Source: Hermatobates lingyangjiaoensis (taxonomy: Eukaryota; Arthropoda; Insecta; Hemiptera; Hermatobatidae). From it: a stretch of 64,000 bases of DNA. Below, piece by piece: positions 47,297-58,395 of the stretch. A program made the position numbers and the translations under genes. The stretch spans positions 1 to 64,000 of the forward strand of contig JAPFBL010000119.1 of assembly GCA_026182355.1 (NCBI GenBank), read 5' to 3'. The notes beneath the pieces were generated by a model, which ran no database searches, was not told the origin of the DNA, and saw only the letters and a program-made list of their open reading frames with translations. The number at the start of each line of letters is the position of its first letter. The first letter of the stretch is position 1.

Positions 47297-48370
47297 ACAC
47301 AAGGGGTTCTTGAGGATTTTGGTCATAAAACATACAACTCCTGATTATAAGCCGACGTTTCACCAAAAGTTGTTTGGCGTTTTCAAGGCTAAAAAAAATT
47401 TATTAACGACATAAGTAAAGCAAGATAAATACATCACCGGACACCACTCAACAGAAAACAAACAACACAAACAAAAATTTTGTAACAAGAGAACCACAAA
47501 GGACCATAAAATACCTAGTGTTATTATTATTATTATTGTTATTATTATTATTTAAAAACTGACATTTGTTGTTTAAACCTAATTAATGGTTATTAATTAT
47601 TCAGAACATCAAAAAACCCGATATTCAAACAGCCAAACAACACACAGACAGTAACGAACACAGAAAATTACAAAACAATGAAAAAAAGAGAGTCAAAAGT
47701 TATAAGAAATTAAGGGAAAAAAATCTGATATATCAAGTCTTAGTTTAATTTATTCCAATCTCCTTCAATAGTTTCTATTAAACTGTTTTTCATGTCGACA
47801 TTAGGGGAGTAGCTTGTTTTCCGTTTTTAGGGTTATGTAACCTTCTGTTTATGTGTATCTGTTATGATGCAGCCAGTCATAAGCATGGACCGGTAAATGG
47901 TGTTTCTTCTAAGTCAAGGTAATAATATTTGTAAGGTTTTTGTTTTTTGTTTTTTTCCCTTAATTTCATATAACTTTTGACTCTCTTTTTTTCATTGTTT
48001 TGTAATTTTCTGTGTTTGTTACTGTCTGTGTGTTGTTTGGCTGTTTTAATATCCGGTTTTTTGATGTTCTGAATAATTAATAACCATTAATTAGGTTTAA
48101 ACAACAAATGTCGGTTTTTAAATAATAATAATAATAACAATAATAATAATAATAACACTAGGTATTTTATGGTCCTTTGTGGTTCTCTTGTTACAAAATT
48201 TTTGTTTGTTTTCTGTTGAGTGGTGTCCGGTGATGTATTTATCTTGCTTTACTTATGTCGTTAATAAATTGTTTTTTAGCCTTAAAAATGCCAAATAACT
48301 TTTGGCGAAACGTCGGCTTATAATCAGGAGTTGTATGTTAATGACCAAAATCCTCAAGAATCCCTTGTGT
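47297..48370. mobile_element. Large fold-back element D, about 425-bp arms
   Basis: Arms 47297-47724 and 47949-48370 are near-perfect inverted copies including an internal (ATT)n (47519-47552 and 48121-48158). The spacer is 224 nt. A hammerhead-like relic lies near each outer end. No ORF. (TA)n on both sides. Confidence 0.88.
48278..48318 (+). ncRNA. Hammerhead-like relic (family D)
   Basis: AGCC, TTAAAAA in place of CTGANGA, helix II TGCCAAA/TTTGGCG-like, GAA, ACGT, C, GGCT. Helix I AGCC/GGCT pairs. The left-arm mirror at about 47352-47390 has TTGAAAA. Not expected to cleave. Confidence 0.45.
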
Positions 48371-48404
48371 GAATTTGAAATATCAGTGGTCGAGAAGCTA
48401 TATC

Positions 48405-48460
48405 AATATATATATATATATATATATAATATATATTTATATATATATATAATATATAAA
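48405..48460. repeat. (TA)n-rich tract
   Basis: TA repeats with interruptions. Confidence 0.85.
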
Positions 48461-50659
48461 ATTATAACCACTTAAGAGTGTTGCGGACCAATACGGTCCC
48501 AACGGTTGGTGTTTTTCAATACAGGCCAATATTGAAATTTTGGTCTGTATAATTAATGATATGCAATTATTTGCCTATTATTTATAAGAACAAACTTATT
48601 TTCAAATACAACTGGATTCTCATCTGTATTTATAATATGGGTAAAATGTTTAAAACCCTGTCCAATTCTTAAATTATAAATAATCAGAAAGCATATAACA
48701 AAATTTCTTTCTCAATAATTAAAAGAGACAAAAATTTGTCTTTTACCTTATTTTTCATTAAATAAGAATTTATTATCTTAACAAATATTTATTGATGCAT
48801 ATAAATCCCTGAAGTGGTGCAAGAACTAAACATTTTTTTGGAGATGCAAATCATTCAGAACATAAAAGGGCGACTCCATAGTACTTTTATTTTTTAGTTT
48901 ATTTTAATTCATAACAATTCTGTATTATTTAGTACTATTAAATTAATGTATCTATCTATTAATGATGACGATTCGTTTTAATTAACATCTTGCCAAGTGC
49001 TTTTTTTACAACCTGTTCTAAGTACTCCTTTTTCAACGGCCGGATTTAAAGAATCAGTAATTAACACACACACTCACACACATACTCACTCACTCAAACA
49101 TATGCATATGTAACATTTGTACTAAAAGTAAGAGAAGACTATATGCATAAAAATGATTTAAATATCTACAGTTCTAGTAAAGTAGATATTCTTAATAAAC
49201 TAGAGAACAACACAAAATACTCTTAAAATGAAACCAGATCCCAGTTATACTTTGTGAAGAAAAAAAAGGAATGGTGAATTGAGGAAGTTTTTGTTATCAA
49301 AGTTGCAGATAGTTATTTAATTTAAGTTTTGCTCTAAAATACTACCAAATTATGAACAGTAATGGATAATGCATTTTAGTAAACTTTCAGCTTTAAGTTT
49401 TCTACACTTCTAGACTGTTTTAAACTTATTAACTTGATCTTATTATCTTGAATATCAATAGCCCAAGTCTGCTAAGGTTAGGTTACCATTAGTTAGGAGC
49501 TGTCATCATTTTTTGACTTGATTATTTTTAACTTATATTATCAGTTGAATAATCGTACAGCTTTATTATAATTATAAGTAATTAGAAGCATGTAAACGTA
49601 ATAAAGATTCAATATTAACATTATTCATTCATAAAAAATCAGAAAGCAATGAAAACCAATAAATTCATTTTAACAATTGTGAAACATTGTCATTGAAATA
49701 GTCATCCCAGTAACCTGCCTATAAATTATTCAAATAAGCAACTGAAGTTTTACATAAACTCTTATACCAGTTCAAATTTTATACTTACATTTACAATTTT
49801 TACATATAACATTTAATTTTCGTAATATTGCTGATAACAATAATCTCTGTGATTAATAATATTTAAAAATGTGAGTAATTGATATACAATTGCGCTAACA
49901 TTAATAATACAAAATTTGTTTAAATCATAAATTACTATATAAGTAACTTTAAATAAATCAATTTTAAAAACAAGATGAGTAAATGTGCTGGAATTAATTG
50001 AACAAGTCTGTCTTATGTATGAATTCGTACTCTCAGAGTCATTAAGGGTTGTATGTTTTAGTATTTTGACATACGAGTATTTAATGCTAAATAGGCATGC
50101 AGACTGCAAAAGTGTATATGTACTTGAATCTGATATTCTTGTTTTTTCTATTGACAATAATGTTTGTATAATAAAACGAAATTAAATTTATTTTTAATTT
50201 TTATTTATTTATTTTTAAAAGGTATTGTTTAACTGAAATTTTAACAGTTTTAGCCCAAAGCTTATTAGTGAGTAAGAAATTATAATTCTCTGATGGTACT
50301 GAATTTTAAAGTTGATTTTTTTTTTTAAATGGCTTGTGATAAATTAATAGTGTTTATCAAAGCAAAATATTTATGTCTCATCCCTTTTAAATCCTGGAGA
50401 ATATAAAATTAACTCATAATATAAACAAATACTCTAATTTATATTGTGAGAAGCCGAGTCCTGCCATAAATGTTTGACTGTTCTAAATTAGTTTAATGGA
50501 ATGTGGAGGTCATTAAAACATGGGACACGACATACGTGTCGATTAGTCATCAAAGGATTATTGTTCAAACCTAAGTTCAGCAAAACAACGATTCATTATG
50601 ACACAGTTTATGCCTAAAGCATTCAAAAGTGTGAAAAAGAGTAATCAATACTTCTACCT
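48461..50659. other. AT-rich noncoding stretch
   Basis: No gene recognised. Short (CACT/CACA)n at 49068-49092. The opposing frames at 49813-50185 are low-complexity chance ORFs. Confidence 0.45.
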
Positions 50660-50890
50660 TCCAGTAAGGTATAAATATTGGAAGGAGATAAGTAGTTTTT
50701 ATTTTCAGTACAAGGGGGCATGTGAAAGCACCTGTTTAGCTTGAATCCCGACATGTAAAGTAAATTAGCAAATAAAGTGGTAAAAGGCCTAGATGCCTGT
50801 CCACTAATTTAGCATACATCTTACTGTGCATGGCTAGCTGACCCATGACCTTGAGCATTGGACCTTATATCCTTTAAACTTCCAAGTCTT
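50660..50890 (-). repeat. Repeat N, copy 1 (minus)
   Basis: AAGTGGTAAAAGGCCTAGAT, GCCTGTCCACTAATTT and TGCATGGCTAGCTGACCC are the inverse of 54108-54310. Confidence 0.75.
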
Positions 50891-51584
50891 GAAGAGAGAA
50901 GAAAAACTATCAAATATGCTCATTTTTACAATTTTTTTGCTTAAATATTTAATCATTAGGTATCTAAATATAAGATTTTTATTGACCACTTGTTACATTC
51001 ATTTTTACCTCTTTGTCTCATACTATATTGTTAAAAAATTTTGTTAGCTACAAACTATTCCAAAGTTTTGTTGTATACATTGTTAGGAAACCTAATCGTA
51101 CTATACATTCACAAATATGCCATTATTAAGCTTAAAACATATTTCATAAATTCATTGTTTAGACAAAACACGATACATTAACATTGTTTTAAATATTTAT
51201 CATTCCCTGGAAAAAAAATTATGAAGAATATTTATTCAAATGTTAATTAATATAATTTAATTTGGGTATTCAAGAGAAAAGTTTCATTAATGAATTGACA
51301 GCCTTTAGAAATGATTCTTTTGTTAAGCACATTGCTTGTTACCAAGATTGCATCTCTCTTTTAAAGTTCACAATTGAGTATTGACGAAAAGAGTTTTAGA
51401 ACTAAGTTGAAAACTGATATAGGAAACTTTTTTCATCTCAATGTTGAAAAAGAGTGGGAATATAAATCCTTATCTGAGAAACAAAAGATTTTATAGGATC
51501 AAGAGTCAGATACAACTCTGAGAGCTAAGCAAAAGAAATTAGCTCTCTGATTTTTTTTTGAAGCAGGCATATTCTGTTATTCTC
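50891..51584. other. AT-rich noncoding stretch
   Basis: Nothing recognised. Confidence 0.4.
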
Positions 51585-51634
51585 TCTCACTTTCACTTTC
51601 TCTCTCACTCTCTCTCCCTATATATATATATATG
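51585..51634. repeat. (CT)n and (TA)n microsatellites
   Basis: CTCTCTCACTTTCACTTTCT then CTCTCTCTCCC and TATATATATATATA. Confidence 0.85.
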
Positions 51635-51845
51635 ATGAAATCACAATATGAAATGGGAAAACAAGACTAAGATCTTTCAACCGTAACAAGCGGTCTTCGT
51701 CAGAGTCAAAAACCGTCAGAGCTTCAGTTGGGTTTTTGACTGAAGGCCGCTTGTTACGGTTAAAGATCTTAGTTTTATTTTCCCATTTCATATTGTGGTT
51801 TGATCATTGATTGTTATTTCACGTGTTTATGTGTGAAATAACATG
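51635..51845. mobile_element. Family A fold-back element with intact left hammerhead
   Basis: Left arm minus (51635-51710), right arm plus (51725-51845). The right core is broken (GACTGAAGGCCGC). Confidence 0.8.
51665..51707 (-). ncRNA. Hammerhead-ribozyme-like motif (family A), intact core
   Basis: Same sequence as 29253-29295: GACT, CTGACGA, A, GACCG/CGGTT, GAA, AGATCT, T, AGTC. Confidence 0.65.
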
Positions 51846-51869
51846 TATATATCTTTATATATACATACA

Positions 51870-52080
51870 CTTTTTGTTGGAAATACGATCCGAAACGGAC
51901 AATGCAGTTTTCATGTAGAAAAAGAAACATAGAGAAATCAAAAGCACACACTTACAGTCTCTAATTTTCGGTTTGTACCGTCTTCAGGAGAGAGGGAAAC
52001 CAAGTGCACTAGTTCAGAGACGGTTGGGTCTGCAACCGTCTCTAAACCAGTGCACTGGATCGAATCCAAAAAACTGATCA
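51870..52080. mobile_element. Family E element with palindromic centre
   Basis: The left arm (minus) matches 52506-52690. The centre has the hairpin CAGTGCACTGG-like/CCAAGTGCACTAG and AGAGACGGTT/AACCGTCTCT. The right arm is truncated before its core. Confidence 0.75.
51958..51991 (-). ncRNA. Hammerhead-ribozyme-like motif (family E), intact core
   Basis: TCTC, CTGAAGA (C3 at 51987), extra C, helix II GGT/ACC with loop ACAA, GAA, AATT, cleavage base A, GAGA. Helix I TCTC/GAGA 4 bp. Confidence 0.58.
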
Positions 52081-52114
52081 GGAAAAAAGTAGGCAGAAAA
52101 TTTAATCTCTCTCT

Positions 52115-52116
<2 letters not shown>

Positions 52117-52154
<38 letters not shown>
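52117..52154. repeat. (CA)n and (TA)n
   Basis: About 9 CA units followed by about 10 TA units. Confidence 0.9.
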
Positions 52155-52290
52155 AAGATTTCACATAAACACGTGAAACAACAATCAATGATCAAACCAC
52201 AATAAGAAATGGGAAAACAAGACTAAGATCTTTCAACCAGTTGGGTTTTTGACTCTGACGAAGACCGCTTGTTACGGTTGAAAGATCTTA
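52155..52290. mobile_element. Family A element, truncated fold-back
   Basis: The left arm is cut at TTTCAACC. The right arm has CTGACGA (52255), helix II, GAA and AGATCT but loses AGTC, running into a CA/TA tract. Confidence 0.75.
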
Positions 52291-52360
52291 CATACACACA
52301 CACATATATATATATATATATACTTCGAATAAAATGAAAGGTCCGTGTGGACAATAAACA

Positions 52361-52464
52361 CTTTAACACAGAGAAAAGAACACAGAAAGGCACTATAGAA
52401 CTCACTTCGATATTTCGAAGTGAGTTCTGTAGTGCCTTTCTGTGTTCTTTTCTCTGTGTTAAAG
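52361..52464. mobile_element. Near-perfect 50-bp-arm hairpin (family G-like)
   Basis: Arms 52361-52410 and 52415-52464 with loop TATT, about one mismatch. The centre reads TTCGATATTTCGAA, the GAAATATCGA core of family G, so the junction lies inside the hammerhead. Confidence 0.85.
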
Positions 52465-52599
52465 TAAATATATATATATATATAATATATATATATATAA
52501 CATATACACTTTTTTTCGTTGGAAATACGATCCAAAAAGGACAAATATAGTTCAATATAAACAAAGAAACATAGAGAAATCAGAAGAACACACTTACAG

Positions 52600-52633
52600 T
52601 CTCTAATTTTCGGTTTGAACCGTCTTCAGGAGA
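52600..52633 (-). ncRNA. Hammerhead-ribozyme-like motif, left arm (family E)
   Basis: Exact mirror of 53099-53132. Confidence 0.6.
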
Positions 52634-53098
52634 GATAAGAGAGGGAAACCAAGCGCACTGGATCAGAGACGGTTGGAGACCAACAGTGTTGCCGCATGCG
52701 CGCCCGTTCACAGAAAATAAGGTAGACAGGAATCAATTTATAATTAATTTATAATTTATAATTACATTAAATTAATGGTATATGAAAACAATAAATATAT
52801 AAAAAAGAAAAAAATGAAAAAATAAGGGAAATTGATACAGAGAAATTGATACCATAGCTTAGTCAGTACTTTTGTTTATGTATCAATTTCTCTGTATCAA
52901 TTTCCCTTATTTTTTCAATTTTTTCTTTTTTATATATTTATTGTTTTCATATACCATTAATTTAATGTAATTATAAATTATAAATTAATTATAAATTGAT
53001 TCCTGTCTACCTTATTTTCTGTGAACGGGCGCGCATGCGGCAACACTGTTGGTCTCCAACCGTCTCTGATCCAGTGCGCTTGGTTTCCCTCTCTTATC

Positions 53099-53132
53099 TC
53101 TCCTGAAGACGGTTCAAACCGAAAATTAGAGA
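53099..53132 (+). ncRNA. Hammerhead-ribozyme-like motif, right arm (family E)
   Basis: TCTC, CTGAAGA (53103-53109), extra C, helix II GGTT/AACC, GAA (53121-53123), AATT, cleavage base A53128, GAGA. Followed by CTGTAAGTGTGTTC. Confidence 0.6.
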
Positions 53133-53689
53133 CTGTAAGTGTGTTCTTCTGATTTCTCTATGTTTCTTTGTTTATATATATACATATATATATATGATGA
53201 AAGCAGGATCTCTCTTACACATTTTGTTAAATTTAGTCATTAAAAGTCCAAGAAAAATGTTATAGTGAATCATTAGTTTCTCTTCCCTTTTTGTAGTTCT
53301 TACAAGTTTATCTTATATTTTCTGTAAAGTGTTCAATTATGGATAGAGTGGATGTTAACTTCAAACGTATCATTACTTTCAAATAATAAGAAGATCTCGG
53401 AAAATATACTTTCATTATGCATATTTTATTAATAAAGCAATAAATCAGTTAATGATATTAAGGAGAGGGACTTGATCTTAGAAGTTTGTGTCGAGGTTTG
53501 TTGCATCAAATATCCCATTTTCCCTTTTAACTTTCACACGTCAAATTTTGACGTCAATGGTTAATTGGTTGCTTAAACGTTAATTACATGACTGTTAATT
53601 TGCTATTTGTATTTGCTACTGACTTGTTGTTGCAGTTTTGTGGTAGTTTACTTGAGGTGTTTAGTGATTTAGTTTCAGCGTGAGGTGTG

Positions 53690-54046
53690 TTAACACTTAT
53701 TAGTGATGACGATTGGACGGTTGTCCGAGGTGCGAACATGAGAGTAAAGTGATGTGTAGCGACTGGCCCAATGGAGGTACAGATACCAGACAGCTAGAAG
53801 TCCAGCTAACAGGTTGGCAGCAGCAGTGGCTACCAGCAGAATGGACAGAATGTTGGCCACCTCGAGACAGTTGAGGTCGGGGTAGGAGTAGGTGACGCTG
53901 TAGGAGGTGGTGCAGAGGCAGCCGGCGGCCAGGACGTTCTGAGGCCGACAGGTTGACGTGTGTAGTCGGTAAAGGTGGAGGCAGGCCAGGCAGCTGGCGC
54001 TCAGACACGCGACGGCCGCCAGGACGCTGATCACCATGCTCACCAC
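53690..54046 (-). CDS. Sarcospan-like protein, last exon
   Basis: The exon starts after the acceptor CCCTCAG (54047-54053 on the minus strand) in phase 0 and ends at TAA (53690-53692): 118 codons. It begins VVSMVISVLAAVACLSASCL (TM3), then an extracellular loop with C-L-C and a Y.Y.DLNC segment, TM4 (ILSILLVATAAANLLAGLLA, then VW) and a tail RYTSLYSHVR. This parallels vertebrate sarcospan: C.C, a Y.DV..C segment, L..LL....NL..GL....W, RY..Y..VR. Sarcospan is a four-TM protein bound to the sarcoglycans in the dystrophin complex. The exon is GC-rich against an AT-rich background. The family is known; the assignment is by motif order. Claudin/TMEM255-type four-TM proteins are the main alternative. 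Confidence 0.8.
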   Translation of the reverse strand: MVSMVISVLAAVACLSASCLACLHLYRLHTSTCRPQNVLAAGCLCTTSYSVTYSYPDLNCLEVANILSILLVATAAANLLAGLLAVWYLYLHWASRYTSLYSHVRTSDNRPIVITNKC

Positions 54047-54107
54047 CTGAGGGCAATGCGAAATCAATAACAAGTCAACAAAACAACTCCAATACCTACT
54101 TGTTATA

Positions 54108-54310
54108 TAAGGTCTAACTCCGCCCCTAGTGGGGCCATGCAGCCCTACGACAGGTCAAGGGTCAAGGGTCAGCTAGCCATGCACAGCAAGGTGCATGCCA
54201 AATTAGTGGACAGGCATCTAGGCCTTTTACCACTTCATTCTCTAAATTAGTTAACGTGGCGGGATACAAGCTAAACTGGCGCTTTTACTTGTCCCTTGTA
54301 TTAAAAAATA
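54108..54310 (+). repeat. Repeat N, copy 2
   Basis: Inverse of 50660-50890; CGCCCCTAGTGGGGCCATGC at the left is also seen near 14578. Confidence 0.75.
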
Positions 54311-54589
54311 AAATTTCCTTGGCTAGTGTGAACCTTTGACCAGTGACCAGAACAGACTTATAGCAATATAGAGACTTAAGAATCAATATACATACAACGC
54401 CCAACAGTGAAATAATGAAATGATGAAAATATGAAAATATTAATCACATGGAGCCCATTCCATAGTCCACTCATCGTAAAGCACACAGCACGAAAGCAGA
54501 GTTAGGAATTGCAAAACTGCATTCAAAAATGCATTTGATCAACACCGCATTCATAACTGCGGCATTAAGGAACAAGCAGCACCCTCGGG

Positions 54590-55400
54590 CTCCATGGGGC
54601 ACGTGAATACAACAACAATTCGTATGTAACTAGTTATATGCTCTTAAAAAAAATATAATTATAATAATAATAATAATACGACAGGTTGCATTGGCTTGTA
54701 TATATACCACAGGTTCATTGAACCGGGGCAATAAAGGCCACTGACCTTTCTTGTAGCTGAGCAGGTTCAGTAGGACCCTTGGTCTTGAGTTTCATCCGAA
54801 ACTCTTAAAATAAGTCGATACTACGGCGGTGGCCCATGGAGGGGTTCTCTCTCCATTATTGGTTGTTATTGGTTCTCACCTAAGTTGAGTAGACCCTTGT
54901 GGTCGCTGTGCGAGAAGTAGTAGCTTCTCAGGAGGATGCCTGCTTAGTATACCGGGGAGCTAGAGACCCCAAACCCCTACCAGTGAGAAGGCTCCTTGAA
55001 CTCAGATAATTGGATTGTACAACTGGTACTTGCTTATTAGAGGCTATGCTCTAGATGGAAGCCCAGAGTGGGGATGATTAGATACCACCCCTTCCAGCAC
55101 TTTATGATTACATTCACTTATCTGCACAGATCAGGTAGAATTAAGCCAATGAGAGGTCTGCATTAATCTCTCCATGTACGAGTATATTGTTTATCTAAGG
55201 TACTAATAACACCCCCACATGGACACCCTTATGGGGTCCATTTAACTACTAGTTGCAAGTCTTGGTCCCGGGATAATGGGCTTTGCCCTCTTCGGAGAGG
55301 GATGACCGATTTCACGAGAACAATATGGTGGTCCTTAAACTGTCAGAATTGAATCCGTCTAGATTTGGTTATATAATATATAACGACATAGTAACCTACT
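54590..55400 (+). repeat. Repeat family M, long noncoding copy
   Basis: The (AAT)n start, then CAGGTTCATTGAACCGGGGC, GAGCAGGTTCAGTAGGACCC and CCGAAACTCTTAAAA match 14630-14730. CTCTTCGGAGAGGGATGACC matches 22330. GC-richer than the surroundings. Probably an untranslated part of a non-LTR retrotransposon. Confidence 0.65.
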
Positions 55401-57214
55401 AGTATTTATGATAAGGTTGTATATAAAGTTAGTTCCCAAGTAAAAGTTTACACTCAATTACCTGTTGAGCCAGACTTTGCTCGGATACCTTAGGTTCAAG
55501 TAGAATTCCTGGATGTTTTAGCCTCCAACGTGCATTTAAAGTCTGCCAGTAGTTGCTCTGTAGTTATCTCCTAGTCGGACAGCTCTACCTAACAGTTCTG
55601 AACCTCTTTTACTTGATATCCTCGAGCTACAATATCTAGTATCTTCAGAGTTCCAGTTGAAGAGATTTTTTCTTAATACTCTTAGAGTACTCTCATAGTT
55701 TTCATTTTTGAGGACTCATGTCTAAACTTCATATCATATACTTCTTGATATTTTGAAGATTAAGGAATAAACATACCTAATGGAAATATGTGCTATTTAA
55801 ATAAAATTGGTTCATAATTGTCATTTATAAGAAAACTCTCATTGCCTGACAGCTGAATACTAAAAAAGCAAAAACGTATTATATCTTCATGTTATTGTGA
55901 GTACTGCAGAGGTTAATTGAAATCGCATATCTAAATGAAACCGTTTAGTTATTCGACCGTAGGCGTTATTCGACCTCTTTTGAACGCTGTCCATCTTCAA
56001 GCAATACTAAGAGTGATTGCGTTTGGGTTTATATAACATCAAACAAGTGTTATCTAAATCTATGGGAACACACATTTTATTTAATATAATTAATATAATA
56101 TATGAAAATAAAAAAAAACTACAACTATATTAACATAAACTGCAGATAGTTCAATCTGTCCAATAAACAAATTAACCACAAAATAACTTTTTATTAAATC
56201 TACTAATAAAAAATGGAAAAAAACGATAGGACGGACCAGAAAATGACGAATTAAATAAGAAAACAATCAAATTAGGTACATCATATACATCAATTAAATA
56301 ATTAATAATATAAAATAAAAACTAGGCATAATTTATTTTGAACTCATGAACTGTTTAGTTCTACTTGAAGATCGAAAACTCTGAAACTGGTCAACAACTA
56401 TTGCAATATACAAGGTGAGTAGGTATTTTCTAATAATATCTTCACTGTGACTTTTTGACCTGCAATAAATTTGATCTACTTAAAAATATGCCCAATAAAT
56501 AAATAGAAATGAAGAAAATTTTGTATATATAGATTAGATAATGCTGGCAGGTTGTTGAAGGATAATTCTTGTTAATTTTTATGCTAAAAACGGTGCAAGA
56601 AGTCGAAAACCAATAACAATTATAGAGCCAAACTCTCATAATGTAGCACATGAGAATGTAAATTTAAATTTACAGTAATGTAGTTAGCCATTACAAGTTG
56701 CTGTATCTTTAATGTGTTAAAACTTAGGTTAAACTGCTGAAACTTCAAATTATATTTCATTACCTCAGGTCTGTCTACATTTTCTCTTCAACAAAAAGTA
56801 TCTTAATTTTATCTCTAATTTTACAACGTAAATGAAATGATATAATTAATATATTGCACTGGCAAATTTTTGAGTTACAAAGAGTTGTTTCAATTGTTTA
56901 ATAATTACCTTCGACTGAATGAACATTATAGTTGTACCCCATTACTTTTTATAATAAATGGTAACAAGTAAAAAGATCTATCGATGATTATATTTTGCCA
57001 TAAAAGTTGTCTTCTAACAAGATATATTATTGAATTCATCACTCTGGTCTTAAAGCATATGAAAAAAATTCTCATTCCTTAATGAGATATAGAATGTTAA
57101 ATTCTGGTGGAGCCTGAGAAGATTTTAGGTAGTCCAAATTGTTTGTTGATGAAAAAGTGAAGATATTATACTTTTATGTCTCATGGACTATGCAAGCAGT
57201 TATTGTATGGTATT

Positions 57215-57380
57215 TACTCATGATAGCGAGGAAAAATATTACGTCTTCACAACAAGAAATTTATTTTACTATGCGTAAGTTATGAACTTTGTGTTCATTC
57301 TAGTGATGAACATTAAGTGTTCGGAACGCGTTAGAAAATAAATTCCTTGTGGTGAAGACGTAATACATTTTCCTCATTTT
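57215..57380. mobile_element. Fold-back element family F, diverged copy
   Basis: The arms ATTACGTCTTCACAACAAG and CTTGTGGTGAAGACGTAAT flank a degenerate core: TAGTGATGA, GAACATTAAGTGTTC, GGAACGCGTT. Both CTGATGA and GAA are altered. Confidence 0.7.
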
Positions 57381-58289
57381 TATGTCTATAGCGATGTCTC
57401 TATATGTCATATCTTCAAAACAACTTCTTTGATGTCATATCAATGTCGACGAAGGAAAAGGCATATCTTCTATATGATGTCTTTACATTTTCATATTCAC
57501 TTTTGAATCAAAGGAGGTTTATGACAGAAATCATTGTGGACAAATTTCATTTACAACCATGAACATCTCATGACATATTCGTAAATAAGACAATATGGAT
57601 TTTAAGTTTATTGAATCACCGGAGAAGTGGTTTAGACTTAGTAGCGTTTTTATCTTAAAAAAAGGCAAAAATATCTTTCCCATGCTTCAATATTTCCACA
57701 AAACAAAGGAGTTCTTAAACACACCAATAACCATATATCTGATATTAAGATTTTTATAGGGTCCGACTTGTAGATTCATAAAAAAAATTTCTAGGAACCA
57801 TATATGATACGCTGGGGAGGCAATAAAGTACTTGATAGATTTACGTCTGCTGTTAAGAATTAATTCTTCTCACATTTCATATTAACTCTTAATGTCATCT
57901 AATTTTTTTAATTAAACATTTAAACAGCAATACTAACTCGATTCTGCTGGAAATTTCAAGTCAATTCAAACAAATTAAAGAACGGCAGGAAGTTATTCGT
58001 TATTACAAGTTGGTTTTTTAAAATTTTTTGAGGTTTTCAGAATTACATTGAATTTTTTTGTAGCTTACTAATTTTAGATGAATGTTTCCCTTAATTTCAT
58101 CTGTCTATAGCTAGCTGTTTAGTATAAAAAGAAAAACAAATCTAAAATGTACCGAACGCTTCTTTCGATAAAAAAATTATTCAGAGATCATTCTCACATT
58201 TTTGCATATCATTTTATTATGATCTATCAAACAAAAGACTTTTGAATGCGCAAATTAATAGATAAATGTATAGAAACATGTGAGAAATA

Positions 58290-58395
58290 GTCAAAAAAAA
58301 GTAAAAAAATGAACTTTGGGGCCTAAAAATATGTAAACCTGTCAAAATGTTGAAATCAAATTTTTTCATGATCGTTTACTTTACTGATAGTAATG
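58290..58395 (+). repeat. Dispersed repeat family K, terminal fragment
   Basis: GAACTTTGGGGCCTAAAAAT, then AAATTTTTTCATGATCG and TTTACTGATAGTAATGTAA match the K end. Confidence 0.65.

Larger units (their letters stand above)
52556..53176. mobile_element. Near-perfect palindrome, family E, 297-bp arms
   Basis: Arms 52556-52852 and 52880-53176 around a 27-nt spacer. Both arms have the same length and I find only isolated mismatches (one in a poly-T run). It includes the block GTTGCCGCATGCGCGCCCG and an intact hammerhead-like core on each arm. (TA)n flanks both sides. The low divergence implies recent origin or ongoing conversion. Confidence 0.93.

Noticed and set aside
49813..50185. 114-codon minus and 66-codon plus ORFs
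   Set aside because: No splice context, no recognised motif, composition as expected for AT-rich chance frames.
52223..52564. Overlapping 113-, 90- and 67-codon ORFs on both strands
   Set aside because: They cross (TA)n tracts and inverted repeats, giving YIYIYI runs; open frames are a by-product of the repeats.
53700..54056. 118-codon minus-strand frame rich in proline and arginine
   Set aside because: Shadow frame of the sarcospan-like exon, produced by its GC-rich codons.
55070..55095. GGATGATTAGATACCACC, similar to a conserved small-subunit rRNA block
   Set aside because: No flanking rRNA helices and it lies inside repeat M; coincidence.
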